Shown: piece after piece, positions 1 to 8,950 of the stretch
Layout of the letters: the number at the start of each line of letters is the position of its first letter
Position numbering within the stretch: the stretch's first letter is position 1
Assembly: GCF_003610995.1 (NCBI RefSeq)
Contig: NZ_CP032543.1
Coordinates: 3,410,001-3,474,000 of the forward strand
Length of the DNA stretch: 64,000 bases
Origin: Streptomyces griseus subsp. griseus
GTDB taxonomy: Bacteria; Actinomycetota; Actinomycetes; Streptomycetales; Streptomycetaceae
Direction of reading: 5' to 3'
The notes under the pieces: model-generated
What the model was told of the DNA's origin: nothing
The model's database searches: none
What the model saw: the letters and a program-made list of their open reading frames with translations, nothing else
Made by a program: the position numbers and the translations under genes

Positions 1-263
1 GCGCCCCCACCCGTCCGGGCGCCACTCCCCGCCCGGACCCCGCCCTCGGTGCACGTGGAGCGGTCCGTCCAGCCCCGCACCACCGCCGTCCAGGACCACC
101 AGCCGGCTCCTGCATCCGGTGCGGCCTCCAGCAGCAGTGCGCCCCGGCCACGCACCGCTCGTCTCCGGCGCCCCGCGGCCACGCCCAGTACAAGCTGCAC
201 CGCGGCACCCGACAGCGCCGCCAGCATCCCCAGCCTGTGGAGAACTTCTCCCGACGCGCTCAT
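1..263 (-). CDS. Type II secretion F family protein (TadC-like), C-terminus outside the window
   Basis: The reading frame opens with ATG at 263 and runs off the left edge, leaving 87 codons. Its start overlaps the stop of the next upstream gene in an ATGA arrangement, as in the rest of this operon. The N-terminus holds a hydrophobic stretch (about residues 12-30) followed by an arginine-rich segment, which suits an inner-membrane platform protein. I infer TadC from position, because tadA-tadB-tadC is the usual order in Flp/Tad systems; the visible part alone has no diagnostic motif. Confidence 0.6.
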   Translation of the reverse strand, partial: MSASGEVLHRLGMLAALSGAAVQLVLGVAAGRRRRAVRGRGALLLEAAPDAGAGWWSWTAVVRGWTDRSTCTEGGVRAGSGARTGGG

Positions 264-1180
264 GGAGCCTCCCCTCCCCGCACGATCCGGCAGGCCCAAA
301 GAAGTCCCGCCGCTTCCAGACATCCCCCCACCGCCAGGCAGAACAGCCCGCCGGGCGTGTGCAGCAGCACCCGCAGCGGATCCGCTCCGAGCGCCGCGCC
401 CAGCCCCAGCCCCGCCACCGGCAGCAGCGCCAGCACCACGACGGTCGACCAGGCTCCCGCCAACTGGGCCCGCAGCTCCTCCCGTCTCCGCCGGTCGGCC
501 CGCAACGCCCTCTCCAGGCGGTCCAGGCCGGCCGCGAGACCGGCCCCGCCGTCAACGGCCACCCGCCAGCACGCGGCCATCCCGGACAGGCCGCCCAGCC
601 CCGGCCCATCCGCCGCCTGCCGCAACGCCGCGGGGACATCGCCCCCGAAGCGCGCGGCCGCGAGCACAGCGGCCTCCGCGTCCCCGAGCCACGTACCGCC
701 CCGGCCTCCCGTCCCGCCCCTGACCTGTGGCTCCCCCTCCGCCGCGCACTCCCGCAGCCCGGCCAACAGGGCCTGGCCCGGCTCCTGTCCGGCCCGCAGC
801 TCCCCGACCACGGCCCCGCACAACGCCGCCACCATGTCCGCCGCCCGCTCACACTGCCGCCGCCTGGCACGACCACGCAGCCACCTCCGCACCAGAGGCA
901 CCGCCACGGCCCCTGCGACCAGCGGCAGTACCGACGCCCCCAGCACGGCCAGCAGCACCGCCACCGGAACGCACCACCACTCGCGCCGCTCCACGGCCGG
1001 CCCCCGGGCTTTGAGCAGCCACGACCACCCGCGCCACGCCCGCCATGGCTCAACCGGCCCGTCCACGAACAGGACCCTCGCCCGCCGAACCCCGGGCTCC
1101 CGCATCGCCATCAGCCAGACCGCCACGCCCGCGAAGAGAGCCGCCACATGTGCCGCGTGACCCGCCGCCACCCCCGTCAC
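260..1180 (-). CDS. TadB-like type II secretion F family membrane protein
   Basis: This 306-residue protein has several hydrophobic segments near the N-terminus, in the middle and at the C-terminus. A cytoplasmic stretch of about 110 residues contains the GQEPGQALLAGL-like helix typical of the T2SSF domain. In Tad pili such proteins form the inner-membrane platform that the CpaF ATPase acts on. The GTG start at 1180 overlaps the stop of the ATPase gene (GTGA) and its own stop overlaps the following tadC-like start, so the genes form one translationally coupled operon. Confidence 0.8.
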   Translation of the reverse strand: MTGVAAGHAAHVAALFAGVAVWLMAMREPGVRRARVLFVDGPVEPWRAWRGWSWLLKARGPAVERREWWCVPVAVLLAVLGASVLPLVAGAVAVPLVRRWLRGRARRRQCERAADMVAALCGAVVGELRAGQEPGQALLAGLRECAAEGEPQVRGGTGGRGGTWLGDAEAAVLAAARFGGDVPAALRQAADGPGLGGLSGMAACWRVAVDGGAGLAAGLDRLERALRADRRRREELRAQLAGAWSTVVVLALLPVAGLGLGAALGADPLRVLLHTPGGLFCLAVGGCLEAAGLLWACRIVRGGEAP

Positions 1181-2325
1181 AGCGCACCCCCGATCAGCGA
1201 CTCCAGCCGCGCCCAGCCCCGCTCAGGGACGAAGCCGTCAGCGCCCCAGCTCAGGGCCGGCGCCGTGAACACCAGGCCGGCCGCGTCACGCTCCAGCACG
1301 TGCACGTCGGCGATCCGTCGGCGTCCGGCCCGGTCCCGTACCAGATGGACGACCACCGAGAGCGCGGCCGCCAACTGGCTGTGCAGAGCGGCCCGGTCCA
1401 GCCCTGCGGCAGTCCCCAGCGCCTCCAGCCGAGCGGGAACGTGCTCGGCGGCGTTGGCGTGGACGGTGCCGCAGCCACCCTCATGACCGGTGTTCAGGGC
1501 GGCCAGCAGTTCCGTCACTTCAACCCCTCTGACCTCACCCACCACCAGTCGGTCGGGCCGCATCCGCAGCGCCTGGCGCACCAGATCGCGCAAGGTCACC
1601 CGCCCCGCGCCCTCCTGGTTGGCCGGGCGGGACTCCAGGCGCACCACATGGGGGTGATCGGGTCGCAGTTCGGCGGAGTCCTCGGCGAGGACGATCCGTT
1701 CGTCCGCACCGACGGCGCCCAACAGGCTGGCGAGGAGGGTCGTCTTGCCCGCCCCGGTGCCTCCACTGATCAGGTAGGAGAGGCGGGCCTCCACCATGGC
1801 CCGAAGGATCCGGTCGCCACCCGGCGGCACCGTCCCGGCCGCCACCAGCTCCGCCAGCGAGAAGGCGCGCGGGCGCACCACCCGCAGGGAGAGGCAGGTC
1901 GAGCCGACGGAGACCGGGGGCAGCACGGCGTGCATACGCGTCCCGTCCGGCAACCGCGCGTCCACCCACGGCCGGGCGTCGTCCAGCCGCCTGCCCGCGA
2001 CGGCGGCGAGCCGCTGGGCCAGCCGCCGCACCGCCGCCGCGTCCGGGAAGGTGATACCCGTCAGCTGGAGCCCGCCGCCCCGGTCCACCCACACCCGATC
2101 GGGCGCGGAGACCAGCACATCGGTCACCTCGGGGTCCGCGAGCAGCGGCTCCAGGACGCCCGTTCCGACGAGCTCACCGCGCAGCTCGGCCGCCACCCCG
2201 AGCACCTCGGCGTCGCCCAGCAGCCGCCCCTGGGCCCGAAGTGCTGCCGCCACTCCGGCAGGTGTGGGCGCGTCCCCACTGCGCGCCAGCCGTTGACGTA
2301 CGGCATCCAGCAGCGCATCAGTCAT
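1177..2325 (-). CDS. TadA/CpaF family secretion ATPase
   Basis: A 382-residue hexameric secretion ATPase expected to power Flp/Tad pilus assembly or export at the inner face of the membrane. The central region carries a Walker A motif (GGTGAGKTT), followed by an Asp box (LAEDSAELRP), a Walker B-like segment (RPDRLVVGEVRG) and the His-box segment ALNTGHEGGCGTVHAN. This is the motif order of the CpaF/VirB11 class. It lies between the Ssd/CpaE gene and tadB with ATGA and GTGA overlaps. No prepilin is visible in the window; it would lie further left. Confidence 0.9.
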   Translation of the reverse strand: MTDALLDAVRQRLARSGDAPTPAGVAAALRAQGRLLGDAEVLGVAAELRGELVGTGVLEPLLADPEVTDVLVSAPDRVWVDRGGGLQLTGITFPDAAAVRRLAQRLAAVAGRRLDDARPWVDARLPDGTRMHAVLPPVSVGSTCLSLRVVRPRAFSLAELVAAGTVPPGGDRILRAMVEARLSYLISGGTGAGKTTLLASLLGAVGADERIVLAEDSAELRPDHPHVVRLESRPANQEGAGRVTLRDLVRQALRMRPDRLVVGEVRGVEVTELLAALNTGHEGGCGTVHANAAEHVPARLEALGTAAGLDRAALHSQLAAALSVVVHLVRDRAGRRRIADVHVLERDAAGLVFTAPALSWGADGFVPERGWARLESLIGGAL

Positions 2326-3461
2326 GGTGCGCCTCCCCCGCCCGGAGCCGCTGCGGAACCCGGCTCCCCGGCTGCCCCGGCCGCCCGCTCCCAGAACTCC
2401 GCGCAGAAGCGGGCCAGTGGGGTGCGGGCGCTGCCGCCGGGTGGCGCTCCGACGTCCTGGTCGGCCAGGAGGCCTGGCTCCAGGGGCAGTTCGCCGACGA
2501 GCGGCAGGCCGATGGCCTGGGCGACCCAGCTCTCGTCCAGGCCTGCCGCGTACGGTCCCCGAGCCACCACCCGCACGTCGTCCAGCACCATGCGAACCGT
2601 GGACGCCACGCGCTTGGCCGCCGCGACCGCCCTCAGCTCGCCCGGCACCACGAGCAGGCCGAGGTCGATCTGGGCCAGGGCTTCCGCGACGCCCTCGTCC
2701 ATCCGGCGCGGCAGATCAACGACCACCACCCCGCCGAGCCGGCGCGCGGCGGCCAGGACCGCCTGCACGGCCTGCGGCGCGATGGCCACCTCGTCGTCCC
2801 GGCCCCAGCTCAGCACCCGCAGTCCGTGGAGCGCGGGCAGCGAGTCCTCCAGGGCCCCACCGCCGAGGCGCCCCTTCGAGTGGGCGAAATCCGGCCACCG
2901 CATCCCCTCGGCCCGTTCCCCGCCGAGCAGGACGTCGATGCCCCCGCCCAGCGGGTCCGCGTCGATCAGCATGGTCCGCCGGCCGGACCTCGCCGCGCTG
3001 ACGGCGAGGGCGCAGGCCAGCGTCGATGCGCCGGAGCCGCCCCGGCCGCCGATCACCCCGACGGTGAGCGCCGGCCTGCCGACACCTTCGGCCGCATTGG
3101 CGATCTGGTCGACGAGCCAGCCCTCCGAGTCCGGCAGCCGCAACACGTATTCGGCCCCGATCTCGACGGCCCGCCGCCAGACGTCCGGGTCGCCCTGGTC
3201 CCGCCCTACCAGCATCACCCCCCGCCTGCGGGTGGCCCCGCGGCACCGTGCGGCCGCGTCGTCTCCCACCAGGACCATCGGCGCCTGATCCCAGCCGCCC
3301 CGCCGCCCTGGCGGCCCGTGATGCACCTCCGGGTCCGCCCCGGCCGCCGCGCAGAGCCGCAGCAGGTCATCGAGCAGCTCCACGTCCTCCGTCACGATCA
3401 GCGGTCCGCCGCGTCGCCCTTCGGCAACCGTCAGCCCTTCCCGCGTGAGGGATCCAGCCAC
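2322..3461 (-). CDS. Ssd/CpaE-like septum-site determining ATPase of the tad operon
   Basis: A 379-residue MinD/ParA-superfamily protein. An N-terminal receiver-like domain (about residues 15-120) precedes a deviant P-loop, IGGRGGSGASTLA, and a MinD-like core containing LIDADPLGGG. In actinobacteria such proteins are called Ssd and sit at the head of tad loci, where CpaE/TadZ relatives localise the secretion machine. The Walker A lysines of true MinD are altered, as is usual for Ssd. It is the first gene of the operon and shares an ATGA overlap with the CpaF gene. Confidence 0.85.
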   Translation of the reverse strand: MAGSLTREGLTVAEGRRGGPLIVTEDVELLDDLLRLCAAAGADPEVHHGPPGRRGGWDQAPMVLVGDDAAARCRGATRRRGVMLVGRDQGDPDVWRRAVEIGAEYVLRLPDSEGWLVDQIANAAEGVGRPALTVGVIGGRGGSGASTLACALAVSAARSGRRTMLIDADPLGGGIDVLLGGERAEGMRWPDFAHSKGRLGGGALEDSLPALHGLRVLSWGRDDEVAIAPQAVQAVLAAARRLGGVVVVDLPRRMDEGVAEALAQIDLGLLVVPGELRAVAAAKRVASTVRMVLDDVRVVARGPYAAGLDESWVAQAIGLPLVGELPLEPGLLADQDVGAPPGGSARTPLARFCAEFWERAAGAAGEPGSAAAPGGGGAP

Positions 3462-3964
3462 GATCTCCGCCCCCTTCTCCCAGCCCCTTCAGTGCGGTTC
3501 GCGGCGATCTCGGAGCGTTTCCGAGATGCGCGATTCCGGTACCCGCGGACTTCGCGGGAGGAATCAACGTGCAGCACCACGGAAAAACATGTGGATCTTG
3601 CTCGAAAACTGTGGACAACTTCAGCGTTGTGAATATCTCCGTCACCCGAACCAGCGACTTCCGGAGCGCAGCCTCGCTGCTACACACTGTGACGAGACGG
3701 GTATCGCGTCGACGCCTGGCACGAGCGGGCCTCACGGGGCCGGGGAGGGAGGGAAGGGCTGGGCCCGGGCGTCAGAAATGCATCCGGACATGCGACGACC
3801 CCCGCCGGGGGGGAGAGCGGGGGTCGTCCCCACGGCCGACTCGGGGGGGGAGGAGCCGGACCGGGGTTAGCACGGTCGCGAACGATCCGTGACTTCCATG
3901 GTGTACCCGAGGGCCTTCTCAGGCAAACCCACGCGCCGGACTTTACGCCGAATGGCGGCCCCCT
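3462..3964. other. Divergent intergenic region with DnaA-box-like sites and a 12-bp hairpin
   Basis: No convincing gene lies in these 503 bp between the tad operon and the HAD gene. TGTGGACAA at 3610-3618 is the exact complement of the Streptomyces DnaA box TTGTCCACA, and TGTGGATCT (3590) and TGTGGAAAA (3976) resemble it. A perfect 12-bp inverted repeat occupies 3794-3805 and 3817-3828 with an 11-nt loop and no T-tract. It could be a terminator of an unrecognised short transcript or a leader structure. Promoters for both flanking genes must lie here, but I cannot assign them. Confidence 0.5.
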
Positions 3965-4813
3965 ATGCTCAGCGTTGTGGAAAACTGCTTCTCGCCGCGC
4001 ACAGCAGCCTTCTTTGACCTGGACAAGACGGTCATTGCGAAGTCATCGACGCTGACCTTCAGCAAGTCCTTCTACCAAGGCGGACTGATCAACCGCCGCG
4101 CCGTACTGCGGACCGCGTACACGCAGTTCGTGTTCCTGGCCGGGGGCGCCGATCACGAGCAGATGGAGAAGATGCGTGCCTACCTCTCCGCCCTCTGCAA
4201 GGGATGGAACGTCCAGCAGGTCAAGGAGATCGTCGCCGAGACCCTGCACGACCTGATCGACCCGATCATCTACGACGAGGCGGCCACCCTCATCGAGGAA
4301 CATCACACGGCCGGCCGCGACGTGGTCATCGTCTCGACCTCCGGTGCGGAGGTCGTCGAACCGATCGGCGAGCTGCTGGGCGCCGACCGTGTCGTCGCCA
4401 CGCGCATGGTCGTCGGCGACGACGGCTGCTTCACGGGAGAGATCGAGTACTACGCCTACGGGCCGACCAAGGCGGAGGCAGTGCGGGCGCTCGCCGTCTC
4501 GGAGGGGTACGACCTTTCGCGCTGCTACGCCTACAGCGACTCGGCGACCGACGTACCGATGCTGGAAGCGGTCGGCCACCCGCACGCGGTCAACCCCGAT
4601 CGCGCGCTGCGCCGCGAAGCCACCCTTCGCGAGTGGCCGATTCTCGTCTTCAACCGTCCGGTCCGGCTGAAGCAGCGGCTGCCTGCCTTCTCGATGCCGC
4701 CTCGCCCGGCACTCGTGGCCGCCGCCGCGGTCGGAGCCGCGGCCGTCACCGCGGGACTCGTCTGGTACGCCAGCCGTCGGCGTGCCGCCGGGGCGGCGGC
4801 ACTGCCCAGCTGA
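3965..4813 (+). CDS. HAD-IB family hydrolase with C-terminal membrane anchor
   Basis: A 282-residue SerB-like phosphatase of the HAD-IB group. Motif I is FFDLDKT (nucleophile D18, acid D20), motif II is the STS in IVSTSGAE, and motif III/IV is YSDSATDVPMLEAVG. These residues form a complete catalytic set. A C-terminal hydrophobic helix (about residues 245-268) followed by RRR predicts anchoring on the inner membrane with the catalytic domain in the cytoplasm. The gene diverges from the tad operon; such HAD genes commonly neighbour ssd/tad in Streptomyces. The substrate is unknown. The chosen ATG is the first in frame. Confidence 0.85.
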   Translation: MLSVVENCFSPRTAAFFDLDKTVIAKSSTLTFSKSFYQGGLINRRAVLRTAYTQFVFLAGGADHEQMEKMRAYLSALCKGWNVQQVKEIVAETLHDLIDPIIYDEAATLIEEHHTAGRDVVIVSTSGAEVVEPIGELLGADRVVATRMVVGDDGCFTGEIEYYAYGPTKAEAVRALAVSEGYDLSRCYAYSDSATDVPMLEAVGHPHAVNPDRALRREATLREWPILVFNRPVRLKQRLPAFSMPPRPALVAAAAVGAAAVTAGLVWYASRRRAAGAAALPS

Positions 4814-5297
4814 GCCGACGGGCAGCCGGCCACCAGCGGGCAGAGGACGACCGACGCGGAGCGCCCGACCCATGGGCACCACCGCCCGATTCGCCCATGA
4901 TTGAACCTAAAAGTAAAGAAGTGGAGCCAGGGCTTCCCCTTCCCCTGTTCCCGGAGTACAAAGGAGTCAACGGCCCGCGAGACCAAGGACATCCGTGAGG
5001 ATGACCTGTAACGCAGTGAAGGCCCCACGGACCGCGCACGAAAGCCGAGCACCCACGCGACGTCGACCCGTCGATTACGGGCCAGCCGCACCAGGTGACG
5101 GGCAAAGCACCCGACCTGATGGGCAATTTACGAGGACGCTTGGTAACTGGGCGGACGTGCCAGCGGCGGTACCGCATTCCGGTACCGCCGCAACCTTTCC
5201 CCCGGACCCGTCACCCACCGGGGACGGCCCCGGCGTCACCGACCCCGCCTGCCGTCACCCACCCGGACCACCGCGACCCACGCCGGAGCGCCGACTC
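4814..5297. other. Convergent intergenic region with terminator hairpin
   Basis: These 484 bp separate the HAD gene from the converging Fic-like gene. I see no gene with Streptomyces codon bias. The only clear element is the hairpin at 5164-5190, listed separately. Around 4905-4920 there is a short AT-richer stretch of no evident function. Confidence 0.5.
5164..5190. terminator. Bidirectional hairpin terminator candidate
   Basis: A perfect 11-bp inverted repeat (5164-5174 with 5180-5190) has a 5-nt loop and lies between two convergent genes. There is no long T-tract, which is common for Streptomyces terminators. Confidence 0.6.
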
Positions 5298-6121
5298 CTA
5301 AGCCGCGCCGCGCTGCAGGGCCTCGCAGACCGCCGTCGACTCGCGCACTCCGAGCCCCACCGACCGACCGCAGTGCGCGATCCATGCGGCCACGCCCTCC
5401 GGGGTCCCCGACGTGTACCCCTCGAAGGCCGCGACGTATGCCGCCCCCCCTGTTCCGCATGCCCCACCTCGGCAGGGCAGACGGACTTCGGGTCCAGTCC
5501 GCTGCCGATCAGCACGATGCGCTCGGCGGTCCGCGCCACCAGGCCGTTGTGCGAGCCGAAGGGGCGCAGCGCCAGCAGCTCGCCGTGCACCACTGCGGCC
5601 GTCACCAGGGCGGGGGCGGCGGTACCCGCGATGATCAGCTGCGACAGCCCTTCGAGCCGCCCGGCCACCTCGTCGGCGTCGGGGAGCCGCGCTTCGATCA
5701 GCGGTTCGTCGACGGGTTCCCCGGCCAGCCGCGGGCGCCCGACCGCATCGTCGGGCGCTGCCCCGCCGGCCGCCACCAGATGCAGCCGCGCCAGCACCCG
5801 AAGCGGCGACTGCCGCCAGATGGAGAGTAGTTGCCCGGCCTCCGCAGTGAGCCTCAGCGCGGCTCCGACCACCCGCGCCTCGTCCTCGCCACTGAAGTCG
5901 GTGCGCCGGCGCACCTCCTCCAGGTTCCAGACGGCACCGGCGAGCGCCGCCGACCCCCGGGAGCCCCGCAGTGCGGCCTCGGCCGTGATCTCGTTGCTGC
6001 GGCGGCGCATGACGCGGTGACCGTAGACGCGGTCGACGGCCTTGCGTACGGAGTCCACGGCATCGGGCACCCCGGGCAGGGAACCGAGCGTGGCGAGCGG
6101 GTCTGAGGCAGTCGTACTCAT
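5298..6121 (-). pseudogene. Fic-family-like protein with degenerate Fic motif, single-base frameshift
   Basis: The start at 6121 (ATGAGTACGACT) gives about 225 residues in one frame. At the seven-C run 5444-5450 the frame breaks: the uninterrupted frame turns into an Arg/Ser-rich tail. One added base restores a sensible end, AYVAAFEGYTSGTPEGVAAW through to a TAG at 5298-5300, for about 275 residues. The Fic-loop position reads RPFGSHNGLVAR where active Fic enzymes have HPFx(D/E)GNGR, so the catalytic His and acidic residue are absent and AMP transfer is unlikely. The indel at a homopolymer suggests sequencing error rather than decay. Confidence 0.7.
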
Positions 6122-6217
6122 AAGTAGCGAGGCTACGCGCCCCCTACACCCGGACCGCCCCCAAGTGGCCATCTTCACGAACTTCGACAGCGCAGCGCGA
6201 TCGACCCGCTACCCTAG

Positions 6218-7219
6218 GTGAACATGAAGATCGCTTTCGTCGGGAAGGGCGGCAGCGGAAAGACCACGCTGTCCTCGCTCTTCATCCGCCACCTCGCCGC
6301 CAACGAAGCCCACGTCATCGCCATCGACGCCGACATCAACCAGCACCTCGGGGCCGCCCTCGGCCTCGACGAGGCGGAGGCAGCCGCGCTGCCCGCCATG
6401 GGGGCGCACCTGCCCCTCATCAAGGACCATCTGCGCGGTACCAACCCCCGTATCGCCTCCGCCGAGACGATGATCAAGACGACTCCGCCGGGCGAGGGCT
6501 CACGGCTGCTGCGGGTCCGCGAGGACAACCCGATCTTCGACGCCTGCGCCCGTACGGTCCGGCTGGACGACGGGGACATCCGGCTGATGGCGACCGGACC
6601 GTTCACGGAGTCCGACCTCGGGGTGGCCTGCTACCACTCCAAGGTCGGGGCCGTGGAGCTCTGCCTCAACCATCTGATCGACGGCCCGGAGGAGTACGTC
6701 GTGGTGGACATGACGGCAGGGTCGGACTCGTTCGCCTCGGGAATGTTCACGCGCTTCGACATGACGTTCCTGGTCGCGGAGCCGACGCGGAAGGGAGTGT
6801 CGGTGTACCGCCAGTACAAGGAGTACGCACGGGACTTCGGCGTCGCGCTGAAGGTCGTCGGTAACAAGGTGCAGGGCCCGGACGACCTGGACTTCCTGCG
6901 TGCGGAGGTCGGCGACGACCTGCTGATCGGGGTGGGCCACTCCGACTGGGTGCGGTCCATGGAGAAGGGGAGGCCGTCCCGGTTCGAGCTGCTGGAGGCG
7001 GACAACCGGATGGCCCTGCAGTCCCTCCAGGACGCCGCCGAGGACTCGTACGAGCTGCGCGACTGGGAGCGCTACACCCGGCAGATGGTGCACTTCCACC
7101 TGAAGAACGCGGAGAGCTGGGGCAACGAGAAGACGGGCGCCGACCTGGCCGCCCAGGTGGACCCGTCCTTCGTGCTCGGCGAGCGGCTCGCGGAAGCGAC
7201 CGTCCCGGCACCCGCCTGA
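6218..7219 (+). CDS. CooC/MinD-like P-loop ATPase
   Basis: A 333-residue SIMIBI-class ATPase. The P-loop is FVGKGGSGKTT near residue 10, with AIDADINQHLGAALG as the A' motif and VVDMTAGSDSFASG as switch II. CooC proteins load nickel into CO dehydrogenase, but no such enzyme is nearby, so the client here is unknown. The protein reads through to a single stop with normal codon use. GTG at 6218 and ATG at 6224 (giving MKIAFVGKGG) are both possible starts; the ATG looks more natural. It diverges from the Fic-like gene with about 96 bp between them. Confidence 0.8.
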   Translation: MNMKIAFVGKGGSGKTTLSSLFIRHLAANEAHVIAIDADINQHLGAALGLDEAEAAALPAMGAHLPLIKDHLRGTNPRIASAETMIKTTPPGEGSRLLRVREDNPIFDACARTVRLDDGDIRLMATGPFTESDLGVACYHSKVGAVELCLNHLIDGPEEYVVVDMTAGSDSFASGMFTRFDMTFLVAEPTRKGVSVYRQYKEYARDFGVALKVVGNKVQGPDDLDFLRAEVGDDLLIGVGHSDWVRSMEKGRPSRFELLEADNRMALQSLQDAAEDSYELRDWERYTRQMVHFHLKNAESWGNEKTGADLAAQVDPSFVLGERLAEATVPAPA

Positions 7220-7269
7220 CCTGCGAGCCGCCCCACCCCGCGCCGCCGCCCCGTCAGGCCGCACCGCAC

Positions 7270-7325
7270 CTCCCGTCACCCCGGCGACGTACAGACGTAC
7301 AGACGTACAACCGGGGTCACGGGAG
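7270..7325. terminator. Convergent terminator with repeat-containing loop
   Basis: Arms 7270-7284 and 7311-7325 pair at 14 of 15 positions. The 26-nt loop holds three direct copies of GACGTACA. It lies between the CooC-like gene (plus) and the deacetylase gene (minus), so it may terminate both. Confidence 0.6.
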
Positions 7326-7335
7326 GGGGCTGCGG

Positions 7336-8664
7336 CTAGCCCGCGTTCCGGGCTGCCGGCTCTCCGGCCTCCGGACCGGCCGCCTTGCCCTTCTCGCCCT
7401 TGGGGGCCGCGGCGGCCTGGGCGCCGAGGTAGGTCTTCCACCCCTCCTTGGGCGCCTCGCCGACGCCGAGGGTGGTGAGCTTGGCCAGCGCCTGCGGGTC
7501 CTGCGCGTCCAGCCAGTCCGCGAGCTGCCGGAAGGACACGCAGCGGACCTCTTGCTTGGTGCACACCTTCGCGATGGTCTCCTCGACGGCGCGCATGTAG
7601 GTGCCGCCGTTCCAGGACTCGAAGTGGTTGCCGATGATCAGCGGTGCCCGGTTGCCGTTGTACGAGCGGTCGAAGGCCTGAAGCAGGCCGTCACGCATCT
7701 GGTTGCCCCAGTAGGTGTGCTGGGAGGGGTCGCCCTGGGTCTTCGTACCGGACTGGTTGACCATGAAGTTGTAGTCCATGGAGAGGGTCTCGAAAGCGCG
7801 GCCGGGCATCGGGACGAGCTGGAGCGGGATGTCCCAGACGCCGTCCTTCTTCTTGGGCCAGACCTGGTTGCCGACGCCGCTGGAGTCGTAGCGGAAGCCC
7901 ATGTTCCGGGCCGCGGCGACCATGTTCTTCTGCCCTTCCAGGCAGGGAGTGCGGGCGCCGACCAGCTCCTGGTCGTAGTCGAAGGGGAGCGGGGCCTCAC
8001 CCTTCAACTCCGGAGCGTTGGTCTTCCAGTTCTTGACGAAAGCCTTCGCCTGGCTGATCTCGCTCGCCCACTCCTCGACGGACCAGGTGCCCACACCGCC
8101 GTCCGGGCCGCAGAAGTGACCGTTGAAGTGGGTGCCGATCTCATTGCCGTCCTTCCAGGCGGCGCGCACCTCGGCGAGGGTGTTGCGAATGCCCTCGGCA
8201 TCGTTGAAGCCGATGTCGGAGCGGCCCGCCGAGTGCTGCGGCGGAGCGTAGAGGGATCGTTTCTCCTCAGGCAGGAGATACACACCGCTGAGGAAGTACG
8301 TCATCTTGGCGTTGTACTTCTTGGCGACGCCGCGGAAGTGCGAGAAGAGCTTCTGGCTGTCTTCTCCGGCCCCGTCCCAGGAGAACACCACGAACTGCGG
8401 GGGCTTCTGACCCGGCGCCAGGCGCTGCACGGCAGGCATCTTCGGCTGGGCGCCGGTGAAGGCGGTGGAGCCGTCCCCGATGAGCTTGACGGCGTTCTTC
8501 GGGGCGGCCTCCGGGGCGTTCTCCTTCGCGCCGTGAGCCCCCTTCTCCGCGCCAGCACCGACCCCGCCGGGCGCGGAACCCCCGGATCCCGAACAGCCCG
8601 CGAGTACGGCGACCAGCGCCGTGGTCATGACGCCCAGGGCGATCCTCTTCGTGGCGGCCATCAT
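7336..8664 (-). CDS. Secreted polysaccharide deacetylase lipoprotein
   Basis: From the ATGATG at 8664 the protein has 442 residues and starts with a lipoprotein signal: MMAATKRIALG, a hydrophobic core, and the lipobox LAGC. A low-complexity Gly/Ala/Lys linker follows, then a NodB-like domain with FVVFSWDGAGED (metal-binding acid region) and EIGTHFNGHFCG (metal-binding His). It should act on the outer membrane face, removing acetyl or similar groups from a cell-wall polysaccharide. The frame extends upstream to 8781, but those residues lack a signal-like character. The purine-rich GGAAGAGGG before ATGATG supports the chosen start. Confidence 0.85.
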   Translation of the reverse strand: MMAATKRIALGVMTTALVAVLAGCSGSGGSAPGGVGAGAEKGAHGAKENAPEAAPKNAVKLIGDGSTAFTGAQPKMPAVQRLAPGQKPPQFVVFSWDGAGEDSQKLFSHFRGVAKKYNAKMTYFLSGVYLLPEEKRSLYAPPQHSAGRSDIGFNDAEGIRNTLAEVRAAWKDGNEIGTHFNGHFCGPDGGVGTWSVEEWASEISQAKAFVKNWKTNAPELKGEAPLPFDYDQELVGARTPCLEGQKNMVAAARNMGFRYDSSGVGNQVWPKKKDGVWDIPLQLVPMPGRAFETLSMDYNFMVNQSGTKTQGDPSQHTYWGNQMRDGLLQAFDRSYNGNRAPLIIGNHFESWNGGTYMRAVEETIAKVCTKQEVRCVSFRQLADWLDAQDPQALAKLTTLGVGEAPKEGWKTYLGAQAAAAPKGEKGKAAGPEAGEPAARNAG

Positions 8665-8950
8665 CCGCCCACCCTCTTCCTTGCAGGTTTTTTGCGTTGA
8701 GTGCCGACACGGCGCGGCCAAACTCGCACGCAGCCCTGCAGGAAGGAGGGCGACATACCGAATGAAAAGCTGCCTATTCACTTGAATGAGTGATGCACTG
8801 ACCCAAATGACCGGAATGCGAGGCGCTGAACTTTACTCTCCATTACCGTTCATTTACCGAGAGTTGAGAAATCCCGCCGCTGCATGCCGTGACTCACGGC
8901 CGCGTCCCTTACGTCCTCGCGACCGCGCTGCCTCCGGAGGAGACGGGAAC

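Noticed and set aside
1045..3288. A 747-codon plus-strand frame opposite tadA and ssd
   Set aside because: It is antisense to two motif-complete genes and its product is Pro/Arg/Gly-rich.
4814..5163. Possible riboswitch after the HAD gene
   Set aside because: I looked for ydaO-like or other conserved leader motifs in this convergent gap and found none, and no gene follows on the plus strand.
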